A DNA stretch of 64,000 nucleotides from Pseudohongiella sp. O18. Lineage in GTDB: Bacteria; Pseudomonadota; Gammaproteobacteria; Pseudomonadales; Pseudohongiellaceae. A program made the position numbers and the translations under genes. Within the stretch, counting starts at the first letter, position 1, and the number at the start of each line of letters is the position of its first letter. This document shows, piece by piece, positions 56,826 to 64,000 of this stretch. Below the pieces are notes generated by a model. That model saw nothing but the letters and a program-made list of their open reading frames with translations. It ran no database searches and was not told where the DNA came from. The stretch spans positions 1,302,001-1,366,000 of the forward strand of contig NZ_JAJSAR010000001.1 of assembly GCF_021729085.1 (NCBI RefSeq), in the 5' to 3' direction.

Positions 56826-57863
56826 ATGCGATCATTGGCACGCTTTAGAATCATCCTGATGCTTGGTGTGCTAATGGCGCTAAGTCCGATCGGTGCGCGG
56901 CTGCTGGCACAGCAAGAGCACTCCCCTCCGCTTAATGAGTTCGGTCAGCCTGATCTGCAGGGTTACTGGAGTTTTGGAACCTTGACGCCGTTGCAGCGCC
57001 CCGAGCATCTGGCCGACAAAGTATTCATGACCGAGCAGGAAGCCGAGGCGTTTGAGCAGGGCGTGCTGGATAACCGGCAGGCCGTTTTTGAACGCGAGCC
57101 TTCCGGCCTGGATATCAGCTACAACGACTTCTGGGATGAGTGGGGTGATGGCGTTGGCGACAATCTGCGCACCTCAATTATTGTCAGTCCCGCTAACGGT
57201 CGCATTCCCGAACTAATCCCCGGCGCCGTTTTGCAGCGCAGTTCCTCTCGCGATGATGTGATGAGCGAGCGCCCCGCGCGTTTTTTGCTGGGCGGCATCA
57301 GCAAAGATGGCCCGGAAGACCGGGGTTTGTCTGAGCGCTGCCTGACCGGCTTTAACACGGGACCGCCGATGCTGCCCAGCAAATACAATAACAATATGCA
57401 GCTGTTGCAGTTCAAGGATCATGTGGTGATTGTGACCGAGATGATTCACGACGCGCGTATTATCCCCTTGGACGGACGTCCTCACCTGCCACCGGAAATC
57501 ACACAATGGGGCGGCAATTCGCGTGGGCATTGGGAGGGCAATACCCTGGTGGTCAATACGCGAAACTTCACCGACAAAATGGCCAGCCTGTCGCAGCCCT
57601 ATGCCGCCTGGGGCTCTGCAAAGGACATGCATCTGGAGGAGCGCTTCAGACTGAATGACAACGGCTCTCTGGTTTACGAGTTCACCATCAACGACCCCGC
57701 CACATTCGTCGAACCCATCAAGGGTATCCTGCACATGCGCCGATCACCGGACCGCATCTACGAGTATGCATGCCATGAGGGAAATTATGCCTTGCCGGGC
57801 ATACTGGCCGGAGCGAGACAGGCAGAGGCTGCTGGTCTTTCAGCAGAACAGTTTCGGGAATGA
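56826..57863 (+). CDS. Secreted protein of unknown function
   Basis: 345 residues, signal peptide (FRIILMLGVLMALSPIGARLLAQ). Recurrent features of a widespread uncharacterised secreted family: DLQGYWSF near the mature N-terminus, then ARIIPLDGRPHLPPEITQWGGNSRGHWEGNTLVVNTRNF and EYACHEGNYAL at the end. These suggest a beta-rich, possibly lipocalin-like fold; no catalytic residues are certain. It starts 5 bases after the TauD-like gene and closes the five-gene operon. Members often accompany catabolic clusters for organic compounds in other bacteria. Confidence 0.78.
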   Translation: MRSLARFRIILMLGVLMALSPIGARLLAQQEHSPPLNEFGQPDLQGYWSFGTLTPLQRPEHLADKVFMTEQEAEAFEQGVLDNRQAVFEREPSGLDISYNDFWDEWGDGVGDNLRTSIIVSPANGRIPELIPGAVLQRSSSRDDVMSERPARFLLGGISKDGPEDRGLSERCLTGFNTGPPMLPSKYNNNMQLLQFKDHVVIVTEMIHDARIIPLDGRPHLPPEITQWGGNSRGHWEGNTLVVNTRNFTDKMASLSQPYAAWGSAKDMHLEERFRLNDNGSLVYEFTINDPATFVEPIKGILHMRRSPDRIYEYACHEGNYALPGILAGARQAEAAGLSAEQFRE

Positions 57864-57962
57864 TTTCGGGTAAATTGGCTGCTGGCAATTGCGTCTAAAA
57901 CACAGATGCAAATAAGGCTGGCGTTTGGGCCTGAAAAGTCTTAAATGAGTGGTTTTGCGGTC

Positions 57963-57978
57963 TGATACGGATGTATCA
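57963..57978. other. Short hairpin next to the tRNA remnant
   Basis: TGATAC-GGAT-GTATCA, a perfect 6-bp stem with 4-base loop, directly downstream (minus strand) of the CCA end of the tRNA fragment. Possibly the old tRNA terminator or a recombinase arm site. Confidence 0.4.
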
Positions 57979-57980
57979 AA

Positions 57981-58007
57981 TGGTGCCCAGGAGAGGACTT
58001 GAACCTC
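57981..58007 (-). other. Orphan 3-prime tRNA end, probable island attachment site
   Basis: On the minus strand the 27 bases read as a T-arm (GAGG, loop TTCAAGT, CCTC) followed by a 7-base acceptor strand CCTGGGC, A73 and CCA. No matching 5-prime half (GCCCAGG) exists to the right within tRNA distance; AT-rich non-tRNA sequence follows. The acceptor and A73 fit tRNA-Leu. This is the residue left on the chromosome side when an element integrates at a tRNA 3-prime end, so the island should extend rightwards from here. Confidence 0.75.
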
Positions 58008-58381
58008 GACGTTACTTCTTATCTATTTGATTTATAAGGTTTATATTTTTACGTTTGTGTCGTGGAGGGCCAATGTGAATACCCTTTGTGACATCTCCTT
58101 TACGTCTACATAATAGCTCTGAGGTGAGTTGGGAGCAAGCTGTTGGCTGAATTCTCATATAATTGAGGATAATAACGATCCGTAGTTAGCGTCCGGTTCG
58201 TTTCCATGTAATCAAGAAACTCAGACGTCGAGTCTTAGAAGCAATAAGGAGTCTTTCTATGGCTCTGGAGGAGGTGTGTTTCAAGCAATGCTTGGATTTG
58301 TGGGGGCGACGAGCATTGGTGTGGGCTAGGAGGAAACTTAGCCCCGTTCAACTGTTCAGTGCTGATGGGGGCTAAGCTGTC
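58008..58381. other. AT-rich non-coding stretch at island edge
   Basis: About 370 bases with no supported gene, lower in GC than everything to the left. No repeat of the tRNA end and no recombinase gene were recognised in it. Confidence 0.4.
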
Positions 58382-58672
58382 TTAGGCTGCGACAGAGGTT
58401 CGATTTCTAATATTAGAAGCAATAACCCTAGTGAGATGCTTGCTGCATCCGATAATCTTTACCTTTGATAGGAACGGTTCAAGCCCTATTTCGGCCGATA
58501 GAACGCCAAACAACTCATCCGCATAAGAGTCGGAAATTGATTTTACCGCCGACAAGTCGATTCTTATGCAAGGATCGCTAGTCAATTTTTGTCGAATGGT
58601 CCGGCGTAATTCGCGCGCGGAGGTTCTTGAAGCGAGGTCGCTTTCTTCGATTCTAATGTCTCTGTTATCCAT
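58382..58672 (-). CDS. STAS-like DUF4325 protein
   Basis: 96 residues from the ATG at 58672, which has GAGGA upstream and overlaps the ATPase stop by 8 bases; an ATG at 58681 is an alternative. The core IRIDLSAVKSISDSYADELFGVL is the DUF4325/STAS-like signature (SxADELFG), with the Ser at the position phosphorylated in anti-anti-sigma factors such as SpoIIAA. Paired with a Bergerat-fold ATPase it suggests a kinase/STAS partner switch; no sigma factor adjoins. Confidence 0.82.
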   Translation of the reverse strand: MDNRDIRIEESDLASRTSARELRRTIRQKLTSDPCIRIDLSAVKSISDSYADELFGVLSAEIGLEPFLSKVKIIGCSKHLTRVIASNIRNRTSVAA

Positions 58673-59630
58673 GGTTGTCATCCTCTAGCCGCTTAATAAT
58701 ATAGGACAATTCCGGGCTATCTTGGGACTCTTCGGATCCTTTGCTTAAGGCTGAAGCTCTCAATCTACAGGAGATGGCTACACCCTTCCATTGGATCGGT
58801 AGACGCTTATATATGGTATCCTTGTTTTCATCAATAGTAAATAATGCGTCTCCAGATGCTATTTGCAGAGAACCGGAATAAGCATTGACAAGACGAACTA
58901 GTTTCGCCAGGCCAAGCCCTTGGTGATTATTTTCACTGTCTCGAACTGGCACAGACGAGCCAAAAGGGGATCTAAGACAGTCCTCTGGAATTCTCTGAGT
59001 CCAAGGGTCGTCATGCAATTTCGTTGAATTCCCTTCTTGGATACACCATTCGATAGCCTCTTGGTGGCTTGAGCATTCCTTTTTCGATCGATGCATTTCA
59101 CCCATAAATCCGAGCCCGAGATCAGCTAAGGCAAATTCAACATAAGTATCGTCCTCACGTGGGACTTTGTACTTTTGAGCCATAGAGAAGCCAGTAGCTT
59201 TTCCGTGTGCCCACACATTATCGTGTAGCTCCCCTACCACCTCCATGAGTGCCCTCAGTCCTGGCGCATCAGGTGCGGCTGAGGCGCGCAAGCAACTGTT
59301 TATGGTTCGCGTTGCGTCGTTTGTCTGCCCCGCAGAATTTAGTGCTGTTATTGGAGAGTACCTGAAACCTTGATTACATCTTTGGTGGGGATAACTATCG
59401 GTGCCGTCCAAGCTGAGAATTTGTTCAAGCTTAATAGCTTGAGCGTATCTCTCTTGTGACTCACCATTAAACTCAAGTTCTGCAAAGGTCCGATTATAAC
59501 TATTAGCCAAAGCAGCTATGGTAACCCAGCAGCCGGGGGTGCAGTATCCGTCGGGTACACGAAAAGGTTCGGTAGGGTCGAATGATGATCTCGAAAGATA
59601 AGTTAGTGTGTTTTCTAAATTATAAGTCAT
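58665..59630 (-). CDS. Bergerat-fold (histidine kinase-like) ATPase, partner of DUF4325 protein
   Basis: 321 residues. GHKL ATPase motifs: N-box ELHDNVWAHG (Glu134, Asn138), G1 box ADLGLGFMG (Asp170) and G2 box NNHQGLGLAKL (234-244). There is no dimerisation/phosphoacceptor domain or membrane segment, so it is not a classical sensor kinase but more like anti-sigma-type kinases. A Cys-containing N-terminal part (1-125; GYCTPGCWVTIAAL) is of unknown fold. It overlaps and precedes the STAS-like gene in one operon. Poor ribosome site at the ATG. Low-GC island gene; role in signalling or defence is inference. Confidence 0.82.
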   Translation of the reverse strand: MTYNLENTLTYLSRSSFDPTEPFRVPDGYCTPGCWVTIAALANSYNRTFAELEFNGESQERYAQAIKLEQILSLDGTDSYPHQRCNQGFRYSPITALNSAGQTNDATRTINSCLRASAAPDAPGLRALMEVVGELHDNVWAHGKATGFSMAQKYKVPREDDTYVEFALADLGLGFMGEMHRSKKECSSHQEAIEWCIQEGNSTKLHDDPWTQRIPEDCLRSPFGSSVPVRDSENNHQGLGLAKLVRLVNAYSGSLQIASGDALFTIDENKDTIYKRLPIQWKGVAISCRLRASALSKGSEESQDSPELSYIIKRLEDDNHG

Positions 59631-60190
59631 ACAGGCTACGGTGCTCGACGAAAGCTCGTCTTTTCGCGGGTCCTAAGTTGTGTGAGGAATTAAGCCTGAT
59701 CGAGATGGTCGGATTTGCGACTTTGGCAACCAAGAGAAAGCTTTAACCATTCGAAGATGCTTATCTGTTTGATTGATAATATTTTTTATACTCTCGCGTC
59801 CCTCGTGGGGTGGGTAGGCTGGATACCTATTTCCCCCCCCCAGTGGCGCAGATTGTAGCGCTTACCTTTCAAGTGCGGCAAGCTAAGTGATGGAGACTCG
59901 TGGGTTCTGCTTTTATCTCGATAGAACTCATCCACTGCCCTGATACAGCTCCCACTCAAGCTCGCCCAAATCATCTTCAGTGGAAAGCCGCGGTGTTCTG
60001 GGTGCCGAAAGGGCCCGCCGCGGATGTGGGGCAGCGCCGAACAAGACTCACAAGATTAGCGTGATTGCCCCGCTAAGCCGGGATCACTATATAACAACAA
60101 GCGAAGTGTCCGGTTCAAATTGAGACCAACTCACCAATAGGCTTAGAGTGTTAATATACCCGTCAATTTTTCAATGTTCTGGATCCGTCC
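59631..60190. other. Intergenic region before the serine recombinase
   Basis: 560 bases with no supported gene. It contains a run of nine C (59833-59841) and GC-rich patches near 59990-60030, and likely the recombinase promoter and perhaps its site. A 62-codon minus-strand frame over 59786-59974 has no recognised family or ribosome site. Possibly debris of an earlier insertion. Confidence 0.4.
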
Positions 60191-60763
60191 ATGAGTCAAC
60201 GAGTAGGGTATGCTCGCGTATCGAGTGATGATCAGCATCTGGATTTGCAGCGTGATGCGCTTAGGCAAGCAGGATGCGGCTTGATTTACGAGGAAGCATT
60301 AAGTGGAAAGAGTGCCTCTCGTCCAGAAATTGAGCAGTGCCGCAAGTCGTTGCGAGTGGGTGACACTCTGGTGGTATGGAGGCTGGAACGTCTAGGGCGC
60401 AGTTTGCCCGATTTGGTGCAGATAATCGCTGACCTTGAACATAGAGGCATAGGCTTCGAAAGTTTAGCAGATAAGATCGAGACCGGCGGTGCAGAGGGCA
60501 AGTTGGTTTTTCATATATTTGCGGCGCTGGCTGAGTTCGAGAGGAGTTTGATTCGGGAGCGAACTCAAGCCGGGCTGGCCGCTGCGCGTGCTAGAGGCCG
60601 GGTGGGCGGACGCAAGCCGAAATTGGACGACAAACAGATACGCCAAATCAAGACCCTGCTGCGCGCTCCTAACACACGCGTTGCCGAAGAGGCCCGAGAC
60701 TATGGTGTGTCGAGGACAACCATTTATAAGCATTGCGGCATAGTGCAGCCGCGTCATCAATAG
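60191..60763 (+). CDS. Serine recombinase, resolvase/invertase family
   Basis: 190 residues. N-terminal catalytic domain with the nucleophile Ser in GYARVSSDDQHLDLQRDAL, Arg-rich active site (VVWRLERLGRSLPDL) and the long E-helix (FHIFAALAEFERSLIRERTQAGLAAARARGR), followed by a C-terminal Hin-like helix-turn-helix (RVAEEARDYGVSRTTIYKHC). Typical length for Tn3 resolvases and DNA invertases. It sits on the island just before the type III restriction-modification genes in the same direction, 28 bases away from mod; no transposase is nearby. Confidence 0.93.
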   Translation: MSQRVGYARVSSDDQHLDLQRDALRQAGCGLIYEEALSGKSASRPEIEQCRKSLRVGDTLVVWRLERLGRSLPDLVQIIADLEHRGIGFESLADKIETGGAEGKLVFHIFAALAEFERSLIRERTQAGLAAARARGRVGGRKPKLDDKQIRQIKTLLRAPNTRVAEEARDYGVSRTTIYKHCGIVQPRHQ

Positions 60764-60791
60764 CAAACTTACTAAGTGAGAAAGTGATTCC

Positions 60792-63236
60792 GTGTCCAGA
60801 CTGACTGATTTGATTGCCAAGACAAAAACCAAAGATGCGACGCTAGGGGCCGATCTCGAGCGAGAAGTCAAATTACTCTCGTCACGACTTCCCTTCGGGC
60901 TGAATTTCGAACGACATAGCCCTGAAGCGGTTGAGTTGCCCCTACGGCCGATTCGAAAAGGGGATAAGGTGCGCATACTCTCCCAACGTGGACCGGTAGA
61001 GGAAGAAGATCATCGACTATGGCAGGTCAAGAGCGTTAATCAAGCCAAGAGGCTGGCTGACTTGGAGTTACTGGGTGCGGCGGAGGTAGAAACACAGACC
61101 TTTGAGATAGATAACCTCGTGGTGGTGGCCGAATTCCGTGACACGATCTATCCCGGCCTGGTCAGTACCGGCAAGATGCAGCGCGGTGGTGACAAGCCGT
61201 TCCATACAGTCATTAATGGCGAAAATTACCACGTTTTGAAGGCGCTGACTTACACCCATCGCGGCAAGGTTGATGTCATCTACATTGATCCACCTTATAA
61301 CACTGGAGCAAAGGACTGGAAGTACAACAACGATTACGTTGGAGAGGAAGACCTTTATCGACACAGCAAGTGGTTGGCCATGATGGAGCGCCGATTAATT
61401 GTAGCGAAGGAGTTGTTGAATCCAGCAGATTCAGTGTTGATTGTCACGATTGATGAAAAAGAGTACTTGCGGCTGGGGTTGTTGTTGGAGCAGACGTTTC
61501 CAGAAGCCAAGGTCCAGATGATCTCGTCTGTTATTAATCCGAAAGGTACTGCGCGAACTACATATTTCTCGAGAACCGACGAGTTCATCTTTTTCGTTTT
61601 CTTTGGTGACTCAATGGTACCTGATCGCTCTGGCAGTGGTGAAGCAAAAGAGGTCAGATGGAGATACCTGAGAAGAACAGATGTGGAGTCCGCACGAGGT
61701 ACGAAGAAGGGCGGGCCAGCACAGTTCTATCCGATCTACGTGAATGACAACACGGGTAAAATTGAGCTAATTGGCGAACCGTTACTCCATGGTGAATCGC
61801 GTGCAAACGCTCCAACGCTTCCAGGATGCACCACTGTTTTTCCAATTCGTGAGGAAGATGGAATGGAGATGAACTGGGGGTTGATTAGCTCAAGTTTAAA
61901 AAAGTCTCTAGATGCAGGTTTTGTGCGAGTTTCTAAAAACCAATCTTCTGAATTGCAGCCTTATGTTTTTTCTTACTTGACAGCACCGAACATCAAGAAG
62001 ATTGACAGTGGAAGGCTCATTAAATCCGGGCAGCGGGCCGACGGATCTTGGATTGTCATAGATCCCTCTGGTAAATCCGCTCGGCCAACAACAACATGGA
62101 GGGATGCGACACATGAAGCTGGTGCTTATGGCACGTCTTTACTGCGTGCACTGTTGCCTGGACGAAAATTCCCCTTTCCTAAAAGTCTGTACGCGGTAGA
62201 GGATGCCCTTCGTTTGTTCGTTGAAGGTAAACCTGAGGCAATTGTGCTCGATTTCTTCTCTGGCTCAGGTACCACCGCTCATGCCCTGATGAGGCTGAAC
62301 AGCCTGGACGGTGGGCAACGCCAATGTATAAGCGTGACTAACAATGAAGTATCCGCGGATGAACAAAAGGAGTTGCGTGAATCGGGTTTGCGGCCTGGAG
62401 ATCCAGAGTGGGAAAAAAGAGGCATTTGCGATCACATTACCAAACCTCGCATTGCTGCTGCTATTTCAGGGATGACTCCTGAAAATAGCCCGATTGAAGA
62501 GACTTATATTACGGGTAAGACGATTCAGAAAGAGGTGTGTCGCTACTTCGCTCACGTTGGTTTTGTCGATCCAGCTCTGCTCAACTCTACGGTTAAGAAG
62601 CAGTTCTTAGCACTGGTTGGCGGGTTGCCACAAAATTTGGTTAAGGGGCCTTGTCCCTACATAGTTAGCGAAGACCACGTCTCTAGCGTATTATTCGAAC
62701 CCGAGGCCGCAGACGAATGGCTTGAGGCCCTGGATGGGCAAGAGCACATCACACGATTCTATATAATCACCAAGGCTAAAAAAGATTTTGAGCATCTCAA
62801 AGGTCGGGTGACGGAATTGCTTGGCCCGTTGACGGTGCGCGAAGAAGAAAGGTCTTCTATTGGGGAAGGTTTAGAGGAAAACGCCGAGTTTTTTACCCTG
62901 ACTTATGAAACACCCGTCGCAGTTAGTCACAATCTGGCTTATAAAAAAGTCGCCCCGTTGCTTTGGCTTCGCGCTGGGGCACGAGGGAACCGCATAGACA
63001 AGCTGCCTGACGATGGCTGGGCGGTGGTTGATACCTATGGGCTGTTAACTAATGTGGATGCAGCCACTCCCTTCATTCAGGCGATAAAGAAAGTTGATAG
63101 TATGCGCATCGCCTATATCGTGACTGACGATGACCGAAGATTCCAGGCCATTGCAAAGAGGTTGCCAGATGACGTTGAGCCTGTGCGACTGTACAAGTCT
63201 TACCTCACCAATTTCAGCTTCACCAACGGAGAGTAA
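60792..63236 (+). CDS. mod: Type III restriction-modification DNA methyltransferase (Mod)
   Basis: 814 residues starting at GTG 60792. Beta-class adenine methyltransferase order: motif IV DPPYNTG (Asp166) comes before motif I DFFSGSGTTAHALM (near 487). The segment between holds the probable target-recognition region (about 240-440). N-terminal 150 residues and C-terminal 250 residues are extensions common in Mod proteins that dimerise and bind Res. It methylates adenine in an asymmetric site on one strand, protecting from Res, which starts four bases after its stop. Confidence 0.92.
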   Translation: MSRLTDLIAKTKTKDATLGADLEREVKLLSSRLPFGLNFERHSPEAVELPLRPIRKGDKVRILSQRGPVEEEDHRLWQVKSVNQAKRLADLELLGAAEVETQTFEIDNLVVVAEFRDTIYPGLVSTGKMQRGGDKPFHTVINGENYHVLKALTYTHRGKVDVIYIDPPYNTGAKDWKYNNDYVGEEDLYRHSKWLAMMERRLIVAKELLNPADSVLIVTIDEKEYLRLGLLLEQTFPEAKVQMISSVINPKGTARTTYFSRTDEFIFFVFFGDSMVPDRSGSGEAKEVRWRYLRRTDVESARGTKKGGPAQFYPIYVNDNTGKIELIGEPLLHGESRANAPTLPGCTTVFPIREEDGMEMNWGLISSSLKKSLDAGFVRVSKNQSSELQPYVFSYLTAPNIKKIDSGRLIKSGQRADGSWIVIDPSGKSARPTTTWRDATHEAGAYGTSLLRALLPGRKFPFPKSLYAVEDALRLFVEGKPEAIVLDFFSGSGTTAHALMRLNSLDGGQRQCISVTNNEVSADEQKELRESGLRPGDPEWEKRGICDHITKPRIAAAISGMTPENSPIEETYITGKTIQKEVCRYFAHVGFVDPALLNSTVKKQFLALVGGLPQNLVKGPCPYIVSEDHVSSVLFEPEAADEWLEALDGQEHITRFYIITKAKKDFEHLKGRVTELLGPLTVREEERSSIGEGLEENAEFFTLTYETPVAVSHNLAYKKVAPLLWLRAGARGNRIDKLPDDGWAVVDTYGLLTNVDAATPFIQAIKKVDSMRIAYIVTDDDRRFQAIAKRLPDDVEPVRLYKSYLTNFSFTNGE

Positions 63237-63239
63237 AAG

Positions 63240-64000
63240 ATGAAGTTCACGCTTAAAGACTATCAGCGCGACGCCGTCCGCGACTCTTTGAATAACTTGG
63301 GTAAAGCACGCCGCCTTTGGCGCAACGAGGCCGATAGAACAGCGTTCTCACTGACGGCGGTAACTGGTGCTGGTAAGACCGTTATGGCTGCAGCTGCTTT
63401 TGAAGCACTGTTCCACGGGGACGATGAGTTCAGCTTTGACGCTGATCCGGGCGCAGTGGTGATTTGGTTCAGCGATGACCCCTCATTGAATGAACAAACA
63501 CGATTTAGATTCATCGAGGCCAGTGACCGTATCAATTATACTGACTTAGTAGTTGTTGAAAATACCTTTAACAGGCCCAAATTCCAGCCAGGAAAAATAT
63601 ATTTCCTCAACACCCAAAAGCTCAGTAAGAACAGCTTGTTGGTTCGAGGCTATGACCCCGAAGAAATGGTCGCCAAATTGGATGGGACTTTCCCCGACAT
63701 GCGACCGGATCTGCGGGCTTATACTATCTGGGACACCATTCAAAACACAATTGAGGATCCAGATTTAACGCTGTATCTGGTGCTCGATGAAGCCCATCGC
63801 GGTATGGGTACCCCGACAGCAGCCTCAATAAACGCCAAGGGCACGATCGTTCAGAGACTCATCAACGGCGTGGGTAGCGTGCCTGGCATACCGGTGGTGT
63901 GGGGCATTTCTGCCACAGTGGAAAGGTTCAATACTGCGATAGAGTCAGCGGGCAAGCACATCAAATTGCCTAACGTGGTTGTTGATGCATCTAAGGTGCA
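63240..64000 (+). CDS. res: Type III restriction enzyme subunit Res (5-prime part)
   Basis: First 253 residues, cut by the window end. SF2 helicase start: FTLKDYQRDAVRD (Q-motif-like), Walker A TAVTGAGKT (39-47), LYLVLDEAHRGMG (DEAH, Asp183) and GISATVERF (motif III). The nuclease end lies outside. With Mod it forms the ATP-dependent type III complex that cleaves after converging or sliding between sites. GGAGAG precedes the ATG at 63240, four bases after mod, so it is an operon. Confidence 0.92.
   Translation, partial: MKFTLKDYQRDAVRDSLNNLGKARRLWRNEADRTAFSLTAVTGAGKTVMAAAAFEALFHGDDEFSFDADPGAVVIWFSDDPSLNEQTRFRFIEASDRINYTDLVVVENTFNRPKFQPGKIYFLNTQKLSKNSLLVRGYDPEEMVAKLDGTFPDMRPDLRAYTIWDTIQNTIEDPDLTLYLVLDEAHRGMGTPTAASINAKGTIVQRLINGVGSVPGIPVVWGISATVERFNTAIESAGKHIKLPNVVVDASKV

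Noticed and set aside
57981-58070. Complete tRNA gene on the minus strand
   Set aside because: Only the T-arm, acceptor 3-prime strand and CCA are present; the sequence where the anticodon and D arms should be is AT-rich and cannot fold as tRNA.
59786-59974. 62-codon minus-strand frame spanning a C9 tract
   Set aside because: Composition is not protein-like, no ribosome site, no family.

Overview
The window looks like a chromosomal segment of a free-living, aerobic, heterotrophic Gram-negative bacterium, probably a marine or saline gammaproteobacterium. Supporting signs are a monomeric NADP-isocitrate dehydrogenase, a TonB-dependent receptor with a TPR-sulfotransferase, an rlmA-type 23S rRNA methyltransferase, a sodium:solute symporter, a DUF1800/DUF1501 pair, many signal peptides, Tat signals and lipoboxes, and a giant type V autotransporter. 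The lineage is inference; no rRNA or ribosomal protein gene is present to fix it.

Layout. 1-6.1 kb: end of icd, small secreted proteins, a serine hydrolase and an SDR. 6.4-11.8 kb: a tight TonB receptor / TPR-sulfotransferase / 2OG-Fe(II) oxygenase operon. 11.8-18.7 kb: secreted NTF2-like protein, membrane AraC regulator, second serine hydrolase, Tat-exported haloacid dehalogenase facing a secreted epoxide-hydrolase-like enzyme, and a redoxin/cytochrome c/copper-monooxygenase fusion. 18.9-30.6 kb: DUF1501/DUF1800 pair, membrane protein, secreted Ca-binding-type and FG-GAP proteins, an M20-like protein that has lost metal ligands, a 57-aa DUF6435 gene, rlmA and an M24 peptidase.

31.0-36.1 kb is an accessory, defence-like cluster. 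An HNH nuclease and a HIT-HNH gene pair face a MazG-like pyrophosphohydrolase operon whose second gene fuses a GIY-YIG nuclease, an SF1 helicase (DUF2075) and a LexA/UmuD-type S24 autoprotease with an intact cleavage site and Ser/Lys dyad. This is the best candidate for an under-described system here. A 5-prime remnant of a second mazG, identical over 24 residues with only synonymous differences, sits 4.9 kb away directly in front of trhA.

36.3-57.9 kb: GNAT-nitrilase fusion, lipoprotein DPP-IV, trhA, lipoprotein amidohydrolase, a 2769-aa glycine-rich autotransporter with about 30 copies of one repeat motif, and a five-gene symporter / Gfo-Idh-MocA / aldo-keto reductase / TauD-like operon with triple tandem repeats at two translation starts.

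58.0-64.0 kb is visibly AT-richer and begins at an orphan 3-prime tRNA end (probably tRNA-Leu), as expected for the edge of a genomic island. It carries a Bergerat-fold ATPase plus STAS-like DUF4325 pair, a serine recombinase, and a type III restriction-modification locus (mod complete, res cut by the window end).
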